NCBI GenBank assembly: GCA_013138655.1
Contig: WTCI01000136.1
Coordinates: 1 to 16,404, forward strand
From: Desulfuromonadaceae bacterium
Lineage (GTDB): Bacteria; Desulfobacterota; Desulfuromonadia; Desulfuromonadales; Geopsychrobacteraceae
Reading direction: 5' to 3'
DNA: 16,404 nt
Position numbers and translations under genes: made by a program. Shown one piece after another: positions 6,946-15,396 of the stretch; the stretch's first letter is position 1, and each line of letters starts with the position of its first letter. The notes beneath the pieces were generated by a model. The model did not search any database. It saw nothing but the letters and a program-made list of their open reading frames with translations, and was not told where the DNA came from.

Positions 6946-8253
6946 CTAACCGTGTCGACCTTTCAAGGTCACACCCTTCATAAATCCTTCATAGGATCTT
7001 GAAATCAGGTGCGCCTCGATCTGTGAAGCCGTGTCCATACCGACACCAACGACAATCAACAGCGATGTTCCACCAAAAAAGAAGGGGACATTCAACTGAT
7101 TGATCAACAGGGTCGGCAACACGCAAACAACAGATATATAGATAGCGCCAACGAAGGTCAAACGACCAAGCACGGTATCCAAATAATCTGCCGTTTCTTT
7201 ACCAGGGCGAATACCAGGGACAAAACCGCCCTGATTTTTGATATTATCTGCCACATTAACCGGGTTAAAGGTAATAGCCGTGTAGAAGTAGCAGAAGAAA
7301 ACGATAAATGCAACATAAAAAAGGTTGTAGATCCAGTGCGCGGGAGACAGATACGGCGACACCGCCTTCACCCATGGAGCATCAATAAAATTCGTAATTG
7401 TTGCCGGGAACATCATGATTGAGCTGGCAAAAATCGGGGGTATAACCCCACTCATATTGATCTTGAGCGGCAAATGACTGGCCTGGCCACCCATATTGCG
7501 CATGCCGACGGCACGCTTGGCATAATGAATCGGCACACGTCGTTGAGCGCGTTCCATAAAAACAATCGCCCCAACAGTAACCAACATCAAAGCCAGAATG
7601 AACACCACAACGGCCGGTGTCATTGCCCCGGTTTCAACCAAACGAACCGAGTTAACAATGGCTGATGGCATACCGGCAACAATCCCGGCAAAAATGATCA
7701 ACGAGATCCCATTACCGATACCACGTTCGGTAATCTGCTCGCCCAACCACATGATAAATGCCGTACCCGCAGTCAGGGTAATGACGGTCATCAAGATAAA
7801 ACCGATACCCGGATTAGCGACTACTGGCTCCCCCGCAGGCCCAACCATCGTTTGCAACCCGGTAGCGATACCGGTTCCTTGGATGATAGCCAAAACAATT
7901 GTTCCATAACGGGTATATTGAGTGATCTTTTTGCGCCCTTGCTCGCCCTCTTTCGAGAGCTTTTCAATCGGCTCAAAAACAACCGTCAACAACTGCATGA
8001 TAATCGACGAGCTGATATAGGGCATTATACCGAGGGCAAAAACAGCCATCTGCTGCAGCGCTCCACCCGTAAAAGCACTGACCAGTCCAAGCAGAGTGCC
8101 TTCAGTTCCCTCGAAAAACTTTGCCAACACCTGCGCATCAATTCCCGGGGTCGGTACGTGGCAGCCAACTCGATAAACTGCCAGAATACTGAGAGTAAAG
8201 AGTATCCGCCGCCGAAGTTCCGGGATGGCAAAGATATTCTGCAGGATCGACAT
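6946..8253 (-). CDS. secY: preprotein translocase subunit SecY
   Basis: SecY (435 aa) is the pore of the Sec translocon in the inner membrane and works with SecE, SecG, SecA and the ribosome. About ten hydrophobic segments can be seen across residues 17-415. The plug region GLVSAFTGGALQQMAVFALG lies at 56-75, followed by the PYISSSII motif of TM2. The cytoplasmic loop IRPGKETADYL (348-358) carries R349, matching the functionally important arginine of the C5 loop. The C-terminus is short. The ATG start is only 3 bases after the rplO stop, with a GAGG inside the end of rplO, so coupling to rplO is likely. Confidence 0.98.
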   Translation of the reverse strand: MSILQNIFAIPELRRRILFTLSILAVYRVGCHVPTPGIDAQVLAKFFEGTEGTLLGLVSAFTGGALQQMAVFALGIMPYISSSIIMQLLTVVFEPIEKLSKEGEQGRKKITQYTRYGTIVLAIIQGTGIATGLQTMVGPAGEPVVANPGIGFILMTVITLTAGTAFIMWLGEQITERGIGNGISLIIFAGIVAGMPSAIVNSVRLVETGAMTPAVVVFILALMLVTVGAIVFMERAQRRVPIHYAKRAVGMRNMGGQASHLPLKINMSGVIPPIFASSIMMFPATITNFIDAPWVKAVSPYLSPAHWIYNLFYVAFIVFFCYFYTAITFNPVNVADNIKNQGGFVPGIRPGKETADYLDTVLGRLTFVGAIYISVVCVLPTLLINQLNVPFFFGGTSLLIVVGVGMDTASQIEAHLISRSYEGFMKGVTLKGRHG

Positions 8254-8256
8254 ATT

Positions 8257-8697
8257 TTAAAGAACCTCAGCCTTGCCGCCGGCAGTTTCAATTTTTTCCA
8301 CGGCAGTTTTGCTGAATTTATGTGCCTGTACAGTCAAAGGCTTGGTCAGTTCGCCGTCAGCAAGGATCTTAATGCCATCCTTAACACCACTGATGAGACC
8401 CTCTTTGCCGAAAATCTCAGGGCCGACGACACTTCCAGCCTCAAATGCATCCAGATCACGCAGATTAATCAATGCATAAACCTTTTTATTCAGCGAAGTA
8501 AAACCACGCTTCGGCAAACGTCGCTGTAGAGGCATCTGCCCACCCTCAAAACCGGGCTTAACACCTCCACCACTACGGGCATTTTGACCCTTGTGCCCCT
8601 TACCGGAAGTTTTGCCGGTTCCGGAGCCAGCCCCACGGCCGATACGTTTTCTATTTTTTGTCGAACCGGAAACCGGTTTCAGATTACTTAAATCCAT
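8257..8697 (-). CDS. rplO: 50S ribosomal protein L15
   Basis: L15 (146 aa) is a late-assembling 50S protein that crosses 23S rRNA domains. The glycine-rich basic N-terminal arm (about 15-50, [20 protein letters not shown]) precedes the globular domain with [17 protein letters not shown] and the closing [14 protein letters not shown]. An in-frame GTG lies immediately before the chosen ATG (minus-strand GTGATG). ATG is preferred as the stronger codon and because GAGGA is about seven bases away; the choice changes one residue only. Stop and secY start are 3 bases apart. Confidence 0.97.
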   Translation of the reverse strand: MDLSNLKPVSGSTKNRKRIGRGAGSGTGKTSGKGHKGQNARSGGGVKPGFEGGQMPLQRRLPKRGFTSLNKKVYALINLRDLDAFEAGSVVGPEIFGKEGLISGVKDGIKILADGELTKPLTVQAHKFSKTAVEKIETAGGKAEVL

Positions 8698-8714
8698 CAC
8701 GCTGTCCTCTGTTA

Positions 8715-8894
8715 TCAGTCTTCGACTGCAACCATGTGTTCAACCTTGCGGATCATCCCTCGAATTTCAGGAGTATCCGTTAAGGTCACTGTCTGATGCA
8801 GACGCCTCAGTCCAAGTCCTTTAAGAACTTTACTAAAGTAGGCCTTGCGCCCGATCGGACTTTTCTTCAGGGTGACTTTTACTTCCGTCGCCAT
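8715..8894 (-). CDS. rpmD: 50S ribosomal protein L30
   Basis: L30 (59 aa) is a small 50S protein missing from some lineages. The sequence [20 protein letters not shown] leads into [20 protein letters not shown] and [14 protein letters not shown], the standard ferredoxin-like fold. The ATG at 8894 is chosen because AAGGAGG lies eight bases upstream. A TTG six codons further upstream is in frame but adds non-conserved residues and has no ribosome site. It lies 24 bases after rpsE. Confidence 0.97.
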   Translation of the reverse strand: MATEVKVTLKKSPIGRKAYFSKVLKGLGLRRLHQTVTLTDTPEIRGMIRKVEHMVAVED

Positions 8895-8918
8895 TTTCTC
8901 GTCCTCCTTCAACCGCCC

Positions 8919-9416
8919 TTAATTGTTGGCAATGCCGCGTCGGGCGTTGATTTCTTCCGGGCTCTTAAGCATCTTCAGGGCGTTAATTGTCGCCTTGACC
9001 ACGTTATGTGGGTTGTTTGAACCCAAGCATTTGGTCAGAATATTACCAACACCGACCGCTTCGAGAATCGGGCGAACGGCACCACCGGCAATTACCCCCG
9101 TTCCTTCAGACGCAGGCTTCAAAAGAACCCTGCCTGCACCATACTTACCAATGACATCATAGGGAATAGTCCGACCTTCCTGAATAGGCACGCTGATCAG
9201 ACTTTTTCTTGCCTGCTCAACACCCTTGCGGATAGCTTCCGGAACTTCTTTCGCCTTACCAAGCCCATAGCCGACATGTCCATCACCGTCACCGACAACA
9301 ACCAGTGCGGAGAAACTGAAACGACGGCCACCTTTAACAACCTTGGAGTTACGATTAATGTGAATGACCCGATCGGTCAATTCAAGTCTATCAGGATCAA
9401 TGCGCAGCACAGCCAT
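8919..9416 (-). CDS. rpsE: 30S ribosomal protein S5
   Basis: S5 (165 aa) helps set decoding accuracy and forms part of the mRNA entry helicase with S3 and S4. The N-terminal dsRNA-binding-like domain has [20 protein letters not shown] (17-36) and [20 protein letters not shown]. The loop VVKGGRR is where spectinomycin-resistance changes occur in other bacteria; it appears wild type. The C-terminal domain holds [20 protein letters not shown] and the [21 protein letters not shown] stretch. The ATG start lies 6 bases after the rplR TAG, and its AGAGGAGA ribosome site overlaps that stop codon. Confidence 0.98.
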   Translation of the reverse strand: MAVLRIDPDRLELTDRVIHINRNSKVVKGGRRFSFSALVVVGDGDGHVGYGLGKAKEVPEAIRKGVEQARKSLISVPIQEGRTIPYDVIGKYGAGRVLLKPASEGTGVIAGGAVRPILEAVGVGNILTKCLGSNNPHNVVKATINALKMLKSPEEINARRGIANN

Positions 9417-9422
9417 TCTCCT

Positions 9423-9785
9423 CTACAGCTTCAAGCCGGCTTCCCGAGCAGCATCAGCAAGCGATTGTACACGCCCCTGATACAGGAAACCATTGCGGTC
9501 AAATACAACATTAGTGATATTCCGGTCGAGTGCCTTTTTAGCGATAGCAGTTCCGACGGCCTTGGCTGCTTCCACGTTGCCAGAATTTGCCGTCTCAACA
9601 TCTTTGCTGAGAGTCGAAGCTGCGGCCAGGACTTTCCCGGAGGTGTCTTCGATAATCTGTGCATAAATATGCTTGGCACTGCGGAAGACGGAGAGCCGGG
9701 GGCATTCAGTGGTCCCACGCACTTTTTTCCTAACACGCGCTTGCCGTTTAAGCCGCGAAACACGTCTTTTTTGGGATTCGTTCAC
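9423..9785 (-). CDS. rplR: 50S ribosomal protein L18, probable GTG start
   Basis: L18 (120 aa with this start) binds 5S rRNA with L5 and L25 in the central protuberance. The basic N-terminal arm ([17 protein letters not shown]) is followed by the conserved [20 protein letters not shown], the [20 protein letters not shown] segment and the C-terminus [11 protein letters not shown]. Three in-frame starts are possible: TTG at 9803, ATG at 9791 and GTG at 9785. AAGGAG at 9793-9798 is one base from the ATG, too close to use, but seven bases from the GTG, which is ideal. GTG is therefore chosen; the ATG version would add two residues. The product identity does not depend on this. Confidence 0.95.
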   Translation of the reverse strand: MNESQKRRVSRLKRQARVRKKVRGTTECPRLSVFRSAKHIYAQIIEDTSGKVLAAASTLSKDVETANSGNVEAAKAVGTAIAKKALDRNITNVVFDRNGFLYQGRVQSLADAAREAGLKL

Positions 9786-9792
9786 AGTCATG

Positions 9793-9798
9793 CTCCTT
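9793..9798 (-). promoter_or_regulatory. Shine-Dalgarno site that decides the rplR start
   Basis: AAGGAG on the minus strand. It ends one base before an ATG (9791) and seven bases before a GTG (9785) in the same frame. The spacing favours the GTG. Confidence 0.65.
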
Positions 9799-9812
9799 AA
9801 CAAAAATTAGTC

Positions 9813-10349
9813 TTACTTACCGGCCTTACCAGCCTTACGCATAATTCTCTCATCCGCATACTTGATCCCTTTTCCTTTATAGGGTTCAGGCTTGCGGAAT
9901 GACCGAATCTTGGCAGCGGCAGAACCGACTAACTGTTTGTCGATCCCTTTAACCGAAAGCTTGGTCTGTTTTACCACCTCAACGGCAATCCCTTCTGGTA
10001 ATTCATAAACAACCGGGTGGGAATAGCCCAGAGACAGAGTCAGAACCTTACCATTGATCTCGGCTCGGTAACCGACACCGTTGATCTCAAGATCTTTTTG
10101 AAACCCCGTTGTGACGCCGGCAACCATGTTATTGATCAAAGCACGTGTCAAACCATGCAAGGCGGTATCCTGTTTGTCATCAGTTGGGCGGGTTACAACA
10201 ATCCGGCCAGTCTCAACTGCAATCGTCATCCGCTCATGAAGTCCCCGGGAAAGGGTTCCCTTCGGTCCCTGAACGGTCATCTTGTTGCCGTCGAGAGTAA
10301 TTTTGACACCCGCTGGAATCGCAACGGGCAGCTTACCTATACGTGACAT
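9813..10349 (-). CDS. rplF: 50S ribosomal protein L6
   Basis: L6 (178 aa) lies near the sarcin-ricin loop and the factor-binding site of the 50S subunit. Two tandem L6 folds can be followed. The first (about 1-80) starts [20 protein letters not shown]. The second (about 90-178) includes [24 protein letters not shown] and the C-terminal motif [17 protein letters not shown]. Length is standard. The ATG start has GAGGAG eight bases upstream, in a 26-base gap after rpsH. Confidence 0.98.
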   Translation of the reverse strand: MSRIGKLPVAIPAGVKITLDGNKMTVQGPKGTLSRGLHERMTIAVETGRIVVTRPTDDKQDTALHGLTRALINNMVAGVTTGFQKDLEINGVGYRAEINGKVLTLSLGYSHPVVYELPEGIAVEVVKQTKLSVKGIDKQLVGSAAAKIRSFRKPEPYKGKGIKYADERIMRKAGKAGK

Positions 10350-10375
10350 TGTTGAAACTCCTCACTCTGCTGCGA

Positions 10376-10774
10376 TTACCAGACGGTACAGATGACTTCG
10401 CCACCAACTTGTACTTTACGTGCTGCGACATCATCAAGGACCCCTTTAGAGGTCGACAGAATCGATGCACCAAGGCCATTTTTCACCCGAGGCACCTCAT
10501 CCTTGCCGACATAAACCCGTCGGCCGGGAGTTGAAATCCGTTTAATCTCGTGGATAATCGGCTCCTGATTGTCATCATACTTCAAATAAATACGCAGAAT
10601 ACCCTGCTTATTATCGTTGATGGTCTTAATGTTTTTGATATAGCCAAGATCTTTAAGGACAGTGGCAACAGCAACTTTGACATTGCTGGAAGGGACATCT
10701 AGTTTGGTATGGCTTGCCATCCCGGCATTACGAATGCGGGTTAACATGTCTGCCATCGGATCGGTCATTGACAT
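10376..10774 (-). CDS. rpsH: 30S ribosomal protein S8
   Basis: S8 (132 aa) is a primary binder of 16S rRNA helix 21 and, in E. coli, represses the spc operon. The N-terminus [20 protein letters not shown] and the C-terminal block [26 protein letters not shown] (107-132) are diagnostic. The start is the ATG at 10774, nine bases after GAGGAG. A second ATG two codons later (10768) is 15 bases from that site and less likely. The frame stays open much further upstream over rpsN, but that part is only shadow sequence. Confidence 0.97.
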   Translation of the reverse strand: MSMTDPMADMLTRIRNAGMASHTKLDVPSSNVKVAVATVLKDLGYIKNIKTINDNKQGILRIYLKYDDNQEPIIHEIKRISTPGRRVYVGKDEVPRVKNGLGASILSTSKGVLDDVAARKVQVGGEVICTVW

Positions 10775-10796
10775 TGAGTGGTACTCCTCTTTGCTG

Positions 10797-10982
10797 TTAC
10801 CAGCTGGACTTGACAACTCCGGGAAGTTTCCCTTCAGATGCCAGTTTCCGCAAACAAATTCTGCACATATCAAATTTACGGTAATACGCGCGAGGGCGAC
10901 CGCAAATAGGACAGCGGTTATATTCCTGTACGGCAAATTTTTTCGGCCGCTTCGCTTTGGCTATCATCGATTTCTTTGCCAC
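10797..10982 (-). CDS. rpsN: 30S ribosomal protein S14, zinc-binding type (S14 type Z), GTG start
   Basis: S14 (61 aa) is in the 30S head next to S3, S10 and S19. The short length and the zinc ribbon C24-P-I-C27 ... C40-R-I-C43 mark the zinc form; E. coli has a longer, zinc-free form of about 100 aa. The C-terminus [14 protein letters not shown] is typical. The start codon is GTG, five bases after GGAGG. No ATG near this position gives the conserved [10 protein letters not shown]-terminus. Confidence 0.97.
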   Translation of the reverse strand: MAKKSMIAKAKRPKKFAVQEYNRCPICGRPRAYYRKFDMCRICLRKLASEGKLPGVVKSSW

Positions 10983-11002
10983 AATATCCTCCGCTATCCA
11001 GA

Positions 11003-11542
11003 CTATTTTCTGAACGGCATACCGAGTCCGGCCAGCAGCGCGCGGCCTTCTTCATCGGTTTTCGCCGTTGTAACTATCGTGACATTCAGACCGGATACTT
11101 TAGCAATTTTCTCCAGATCAATTTCCGGGAAAATCAACTGCTCACGAATTCCGAGAGTATAATTGCCACGACCATCAAAAGCTTTCGGGGAAATCCCCTT
11201 AAAATCACGTACACGCGGCAGCGCTACGTTGATCAGGCGGTCAAGAAATTCCCAGGCACGATCCTGACGCAAAGTAACACAAGCACCAATCGCCATCTCT
11301 TCACGTAATTTAAAGGTTGCAATTGATTTTCTAGCTCGGGTAATCACCGCCTTCTGGCCGCCGATCAACTCAAGCTCTTCAACCGCCGATTCCAGCAGTT
11401 TCGGGTTCTGAATTGCCTCACCAAGTCCCATATTCAGAACAACTTTCTCGATCTTCGGAACTTCCATGACACTTTTGTACTGGAATTCCTTCATCAGGGC
11501 AGGTAACTGCTCCTGTAAATATGACTGTTTCAACCTGGCCAT
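11003..11542 (-). CDS. rplE: 50S ribosomal protein L5
   Basis: L5 (179 aa) anchors 5S rRNA in the central protuberance and contacts S13 and P-site tRNA. Family blocks are clear: [20 protein letters not shown] (33-52), [20 protein letters not shown], the [20 protein letters not shown] segment and [20 protein letters not shown]. It ends GMPFRK as expected. Length matches E. coli L5 (179). The ATG start has a GGAGAG ribosome site, 12 bases after the rplX stop. Confidence 0.98.
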   Translation of the reverse strand: MARLKQSYLQEQLPALMKEFQYKSVMEVPKIEKVVLNMGLGEAIQNPKLLESAVEELELIGGQKAVITRARKSIATFKLREEMAIGACVTLRQDRAWEFLDRLINVALPRVRDFKGISPKAFDGRGNYTLGIREQLIFPEIDLEKIAKVSGLNVTIVTTAKTDEEGRALLAGLGMPFRK

Positions 11543-11554
11543 CGAACTCTCCGT

Positions 11555-11884
11555 TTACTTATCTACGCTTGCGTCACATTTTTTACAGTAACGGGTCTTG
11601 CTACCATCTTCAAGCTTACGCACACCAGTTCGTGTCGCTTCATTACAGGAGCCACAAACCAGCATAACGTTAGAAATGCTGAGTGGCGCCTCTTTCTCCA
11701 CAATCCCACCTTCCGGATTCAGTTGGCTGGGACGGGTATGACGCTTGATGACATTGAGGTTTTCAACCACAACACGACCCTTGGCTGGGAACACACGCAG
11801 GACTTTACCAGTCTTGCCGTTTTCCTTGCCGGCGATAATTTTCACCATGTCATTCTTTTTAACATGTAACTTAGCAGTAGCCAT
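11555..11884 (-). CDS. rplX: 50S ribosomal protein L24, with four-cysteine ribbon
   Basis: L24 (109 aa) is an assembly initiator of the 50S subunit and lies by the exit tunnel opening. The KOW motif is at about 10-37 (KNDMVKIIAGKENGKTGKVL), followed by the NVIKRHTRPSQ and GGIVEKEAPLSISNVMLV blocks. The C-terminal part has C77-G-S-C80 and C100-K-K-C103, a likely zinc ribbon. E. coli L24 lacks this CxxC pair, while many other bacteria carry it. The start is ATG, 26 bases after rplN. Confidence 0.98.
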   Translation of the reverse strand: MATAKLHVKKNDMVKIIAGKENGKTGKVLRVFPAKGRVVVENLNVIKRHTRPSQLNPEGGIVEKEAPLSISNVMLVCGSCNEATRTGVRKLEDGSKTRYCKKCDASVDK

Positions 11885-11910
11885 CGCTTTGACTCTCCAA
11901 CAGTCAGTAT

Positions 11911-12279
11911 TTAAAGAACTTCAGGGGCAAGCGAGACGATTTTCATAAAGTGCCGGGCCCGCAGTTCTCTGGCAACGGGGCCAAAGATTCGGGTGCCGAT
12001 CGGCTCGTTACCAACGTTGACAACAACCGCAGAGTTGTTGTCAAAACGGATAAAAGAACCGTCCGGACGGGGGACTTCCTTAGCGGTACGGACAATAACC
12101 GCACGCACGACGTCGCCTTTTTTGACCTTTGAATTCGGCAGCGCCTCTTTAACGCTACAAATAATAATGTCGCCGATACCGGCGTACCTTCGCTTGGACC
12201 CACCTGGAACCTTGATACAACAAAGCTTCTTGGCTCCTGAGTTGTCCGCCACGCTGAGCATGGATTGCATCTGGATCAT
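11911..12279 (-). CDS. rplN: 50S ribosomal protein L14
   Basis: L14 (122 aa) lies at the subunit interface, forms a bridge to 16S rRNA, and is the docking site of the RsfS silencing factor in other bacteria. The five-stranded barrel sequence is well conserved: [19 protein letters not shown], then [24 protein letters not shown] and [13 protein letters not shown]. The C-terminus [10 protein letters not shown] is typical. The start is ATG, eight bases after AGGAG. It opens the spc part, only 11 bases after rpsQ, so no promoter break is seen between S10 and spc. Confidence 0.98.
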   Translation of the reverse strand: MIQMQSMLSVADNSGAKKLCCIKVPGGSKRRYAGIGDIIICSVKEALPNSKVKKGDVVRAVIVRTAKEVPRPDGSFIRFDNNSAVVVNVGNEPIGTRIFGPVARELRARHFMKIVSLAPEVL

Positions 12280-12290
12280 GACTTACTCTC

Positions 12291-12557
12291 CTACGCAGTA
12301 ACGGCCTTCTCCAGGATCTGGCGGACCCGCCAGCGCTTGTCCTTCGACATGGGCCTGGTTTCGACAATCAGAACTTTATCACCAACACCACAGCTGTTCG
12401 CCTCATCGTGAGCCTTACAGTTAACATTGCGCTTGATGTACTTTTTGTAAACACGGTGCTTGACCAGACGGTCGACGCGTACGACGACGGTCTTATCCAT
12501 TTTATCACTCACCACAACGCCGACCCGGGTTCTCCGGTTACCTCGTTCTTGACTCAT
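12291..12557 (-). CDS. rpsQ: 30S ribosomal protein S17
   Basis: S17 (88 aa) is an early-binding OB-fold protein of the 30S body. The sequence [20 protein letters not shown], then [40 protein letters not shown] and EKAVTA, is typical. The ATG at 12557 has GAGG five bases upstream. An ATG eight codons further upstream lies inside the rpmC end and is not family-like. The gene starts 16 bases after the rpmC stop. Confidence 0.97.
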   Translation of the reverse strand: MSQERGNRRTRVGVVVSDKMDKTVVVRVDRLVKHRVYKKYIKRNVNCKAHDEANSCGVGDKVLIVETRPMSKDKRWRVRQILEKAVTA

Positions 12558-12573
12558 TGTTTCCTCACACACA

Positions 12574-12765
12574 CTAAGCATTCAGCTTGCCGGAAAGAAA
12601 GGTTTTAACACGTGCAACATCTTTCCGCACATGAGAAATACGAGCTGTATTTTCTAAATGACCCGTATGCAACTGGAATCGTAAGTTGAACAATTCCTCC
12701 TGCAATTCAGCAGCTCTCACCTGCAACTCTTCGACGCTGAGGTCTTTAATCTCACTAGCTTTCAT
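12574..12765 (-). CDS. rpmC: 50S ribosomal protein L29
   Basis: L29 (63 aa) sits at the exit tunnel next to L23 and helps form the docking site for trigger factor and SRP. It is two long helices: [20 protein letters not shown], then the [20 protein letters not shown] signature and [15 protein letters not shown]. Its ATG lies inside the end of rplP, giving an 11-base overlap, so the two are probably translationally coupled. GAGAGG in the rplP coding sequence serves as the ribosome site. Confidence 0.97.
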   Translation of the reverse strand: MKASEIKDLSVEELQVRAAELQEELFNLRFQLHTGHLENTARISHVRKDVARVKTFLSGKLNA

Positions 12766-13177
12766 CGCCTGCCTCTCTTTTCACAAACTTGGTCTTCATC
12801 GGCAGCTTGTGAGCAGCAAGACGAAATGCCTCGCGTGCAACGTCCTCTTCCACTCCCTGCATCTCATATATGACATGACCAGGCTTGACCACGGCAACCC
12901 ATTTTTCCGGTGATCCTTTACCTTTACCCATCCGTGTTTCAGCAGGTTTGCTGGTCAGCGGTTTATGAGGAAAAGAACGAATCCAGATTTTACCACCCCG
13001 CTTGATGTAACGGGTCATAGCACGACGGGCCGCCTCGATTTGACGGGATGAGAGCCAACCGCACTCAAGTGCCTGAAGGCCGTAATCACCGAAATTTACT
13101 TCGGTTCCACGACTGGCCTGTCCGGCCATGCGCCCGGTAAACTGTTTTCTACGCTTAACCTTTTTCGGCATTAACAT
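12755..13177 (-). CDS. rplP: 50S ribosomal protein L16
   Basis: L16 (140 aa) lies at the A-site side of the 50S subunit and helps position aminoacyl-tRNA. The N-terminus [20 protein letters not shown], the [20 protein letters not shown] block, the RIKRGGK-like segment [19 protein letters not shown] and [20 protein letters not shown] are all in place. Length is slightly above E. coli (136). The ATG start has AGGAG nine bases upstream, and the gene end overlaps rpmC by 11 bases. Confidence 0.98.
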   Translation of the reverse strand: MLMPKKVKRRKQFTGRMAGQASRGTEVNFGDYGLQALECGWLSSRQIEAARRAMTRYIKRGGKIWIRSFPHKPLTSKPAETRMGKGKGSPEKWVAVVKPGHVIYEMQGVEEDVAREAFRLAAHKLPMKTKFVKREAGDES

Positions 13178-13193
13178 GACAAGTTACTCCTGA

Positions 13194-13844
13194 TCAGCCT
13201 GCCGGCTGTTCCTTCTCTTTACCAAGGACTTCGCCCTTGAAAATGAGCACTTTAACACCGATGATCCCGTAGGTGGTTTTAGCTTCAGCAAAACCATAAT
13301 CGATGTCGGCACGGAGGGTGTGCAAAGGCACACGACCTTCACGATACCATTCAGTACGGCTCATCTCAGCACCACCCAGACGACCGGCGCAATTAATCTT
13401 GATCCCCTTGGCGCCGAACTTCAAAGCCATACTGACGCTACGCTTCATGGCGCGGCGAAAAGCGACTCGACGCTCCAGCTGCAGAACAACATTTTCTGCC
13501 ACTAACTGTGCATCAACTTCCGGCTTACGCACTTCCTGAATATTGATAAAGCACTCGTCAGTAGTGATTTTGGCCAGATCTTTTTTCAGCACCTCAACTT
13601 CAGCGCCCTTTTTGCCAATGATAATACCCGGACGGGCAGCAAAAATGTTGATCTTAACCTTATTTGCAGCACGCTCCAACTCAATTTTCGAGATACCTGC
13701 ATGATAGAGACGCTTTTTCAAAAAATTACGCAGCTTCAAATCAGCGTGCAGTTTCTCAGCGTAATCTGCGTCTGCATACCAGCGGGACTCCCAAGTCCGG
13801 GTGATTCCCAGACGAAACCCTATCGGATGAACTTTCTGGCCCAA
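13194..13844 (-). CDS. rpsC: 30S ribosomal protein S3, TTG start
   Basis: S3 (216 aa) is in the 30S head at the mRNA entry and contributes to the ribosomal helicase. The N-terminal KH domain has the GKKG loop at 77-80, after FAARPGIII. The C-terminal domain carries [20 protein letters not shown] and [20 protein letters not shown], then [20 protein letters not shown]. The start codon is TTG, seven bases after AGGAGG. The conserved N-terminus [12 protein letters not shown] begins directly after it, so the start is firm. The gene lies 17 bases after rplV. Confidence 0.98.
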   Translation of the reverse strand: MGQKVHPIGFRLGITRTWESRWYADADYAEKLHADLKLRNFLKKRLYHAGISKIELERAANKVKINIFAARPGIIIGKKGAEVEVLKKDLAKITTDECFINIQEVRKPEVDAQLVAENVVLQLERRVAFRRAMKRSVSMALKFGAKGIKINCAGRLGGAEMSRTEWYREGRVPLHTLRADIDYGFAEAKTTYGIIGVKVLIFKGEVLGKEKEQPAG

Positions 13845-13851
13845 AGGGATA

Positions 13852-13857
13852 CCTCCT
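13852..13857 (-). promoter_or_regulatory. Shine-Dalgarno site that fixes the TTG start of rpsC
   Basis: AGGAGG (extended by T to GGAGGT) on the minus strand lies seven bases before the TTG of rpsC, within the short gap after rplV. Confidence 0.85.
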
Positions 13858-13861
13858 CGAC

Positions 13862-14194
13862 TTACTTGACGTCCAGAACCACAGTAATGTGGCTGGTCGG
13901 TTTACGAATCCGGCTGGCACGCCCCTGAGCACGGGGCATAAAACGACGCAAAACCGGGCCCTGATCAACCATCACCGTTTTAACAAACAACTGGTCGATA
14001 TCAGAGACACCTTTCTGCTCAGCATTTGCCACAGCAGACTTCAACAATTTTGACAGAATAGGTGCGGTTTTCTGCGGAGAAAACTGGAGAATGTTCATCG
14101 CCTCCTGAATCCCCTTGCCGCGAACCATATCGACAACGAGTCTCGCCTTACGTGGTGAAAGGCGGACGTTTCTTAATTTTGCTTGTGTTTCCAT
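13862..14194 (-). CDS. rplV: 50S ribosomal protein L22
   Basis: L22 (110 aa) lines the nascent-peptide tunnel. The N-terminal part has [20 protein letters not shown] (6-25). The long beta-hairpin that reaches into the tunnel is at about 78-100 (with [20 protein letters not shown]). This loop, where macrolide-resistance changes arise in other species, looks intact. Length matches E. coli (110). The ATG start has AGGAG nine bases upstream, 31 bases after rpsS. Confidence 0.98.
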   Translation of the reverse strand: METQAKLRNVRLSPRKARLVVDMVRGKGIQEAMNILQFSPQKTAPILSKLLKSAVANAEQKGVSDIDQLFVKTVMVDQGPVLRRFMPRAQGRASRIRKPTSHITVVLDVK

Positions 14195-14225
14195 TCTTCG
14201 GAACTCCTGTCAGAGATCGCGGTAC

Positions 14226-14507
14226 TTACTTTCTGACCTTGCTCTTCCTATCAGAACCGTGGCCATAGTAGGTCCGGGTTGGAGCAAATTCGCCTAGCTT
14301 ATGACCAACCATGTTTTCACTGACAAACACAGGGACAAACTTTCTGCCGTTGTGCACAGCAAATGTCGAGCCGACGAACTCCGGAATAATAGTCGAACGA
14401 CGCGACCAGGTCTTGATGACCTTATTCCGACTTCCTTCACCTTCAAGATCAACCTTACGCAGCAAACTTTCCTCTATATAAGGTCCTTTTTTTATTGATC
14501 TAGCCAC
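14226..14507 (-). CDS. rpsS: 30S ribosomal protein S19, GTG start
   Basis: S19 (93 aa) is in the 30S head, forming a pair with S13 and bridging to the 50S subunit. The conserved N-terminus [20 protein letters not shown], the [20 protein letters not shown] block, and [19 protein letters not shown] followed by a basic tail are typical. The start codon is GTG, with AGGAGA about five bases upstream; no ATG fits. It lies 27 bases after rplB. Confidence 0.98.
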   Translation of the reverse strand: MARSIKKGPYIEESLLRKVDLEGEGSRNKVIKTWSRRSTIIPEFVGSTFAVHNGRKFVPVFVSENMVGHKLGEFAPTRTYYGHGSDRKSKVRK

Positions 14508-14534
14508 GATCGTCTCCTAGAGCCTGTATCTTAA

Positions 14535-15362
14535 TTACTTCTTGTTTCTACGACGTACGATAAATTTATCAGTGCGTTTATTAGTCCGGGTCTTATAGCC
14601 CTTGGTCGGCACACCCCAAGGGGTAACCGGATGACGGCCACCAGAGCTCTTGCCTTCACCACCACCATGTGGGTGATCAACCGGATTCATGGCAACACCG
14701 CGCGACTGCGGGCGTTTACCCAGCCAACGATTACGTCCGGCCTTGCCAATTTTAATTTTTTCATGATCAAGATTGCCGACCTGACCGACAGTGGCCAGGC
14801 AATCCTGCAGGACTAGTCGAACCTCACCGGAAGGAAGCCGTAATTGAGCGTATCGACCTTCTTTAGCGGCGATCATTGCATAAGCGCCGGCACTACGTGC
14901 CAGCTGACCGCCCTTGCCAACTTTCAGCTCGACATTATGAACCCAAGTGCCCAGAGGAATCGACTTGATAGTCATGGTATTCCCCGGTGTGATATCTGCG
15001 GTCTCACTGACAACAACAGTATCGCCAACATTTAAACCCTTTGGAGCCAAGATGTAACGTTTCTCTCCATCAGCATAAAACAACAGCGCAATACGGGCAC
15101 TGCGGTTCGGATCATACTCAATTGCTGCGACCTTGGCCGGCACTTCTTTTTTGTCTCGCCTGAAATCGATAATCCGGTACTTTTGCTTATGGCCACCACC
15201 AGTATGACGTTTGGTGATACGGCCGTGATTGTTCCGACCACCAGTTTTTTTCTGCGGTGCCAGCAACGATCTTTCCGGCGTAGACTTAGTGATTTCTTCG
15301 AAAGTCGAAGAAGTCATATGACGCCGTCCAGCTGAGGTCGGATTATATTTCTTGATACCCAT
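14535..15362 (-). CDS. rplB: 50S ribosomal protein L2
   Basis: L2 (275 aa) is a primary 23S rRNA binder essential for subunit association and near the peptidyl-transferase centre. The N-terminal extension (1-60) includes [20 protein letters not shown]. The OB-fold and SH3-like domains follow (about 70-200). The C-terminal signature [20 protein letters not shown] includes H230, which matches the conserved histidine 229 of E. coli. The tail [19 protein letters not shown] is basic. Length is normal (E. coli 273). The ATG has GGAG nine bases upstream. Confidence 0.98.
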   Translation of the reverse strand: MGIKKYNPTSAGRRHMTSSTFEEITKSTPERSLLAPQKKTGGRNNHGRITKRHTGGGHKQKYRIIDFRRDKKEVPAKVAAIEYDPNRSARIALLFYADGEKRYILAPKGLNVGDTVVVSETADITPGNTMTIKSIPLGTWVHNVELKVGKGGQLARSAGAYAMIAAKEGRYAQLRLPSGEVRLVLQDCLATVGQVGNLDHEKIKIGKAGRNRWLGKRPQSRGVAMNPVDHPHGGGEGKSSGGRHPVTPWGVPTKGYKTRTNKRTDKFIVRRRNKK

Positions 15363-15396
15363 GATTAGCTACTCCATACCCGCAAAGCACGCGGCC

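Noticed and set aside
7852..8529. A 225-codon plus-strand open frame opposite secY and rplO
   Set aside because: It lies fully antisense to two well-conserved genes, has no family-like sequence and is explained by their codon composition.
9276..9800. A 174-codon plus-strand open frame opposite rpsE and rplR
   Set aside because: Antisense shadow of conserved genes, with no ribosome site and no recognisable motif.
10775..10936. N-terminal extension of rpsH giving a hydrophobic leader of 54 residues
   Set aside because: It overlaps rpsN in another frame; the S8 N-terminus and a good Shine-Dalgarno fix the start at 10774.
14481..14500. A7 run near the start of rpsS as a slippery frameshift site
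   Set aside because: The zero frame gives a complete normal S19; no downstream stimulatory structure or alternative product is evident.
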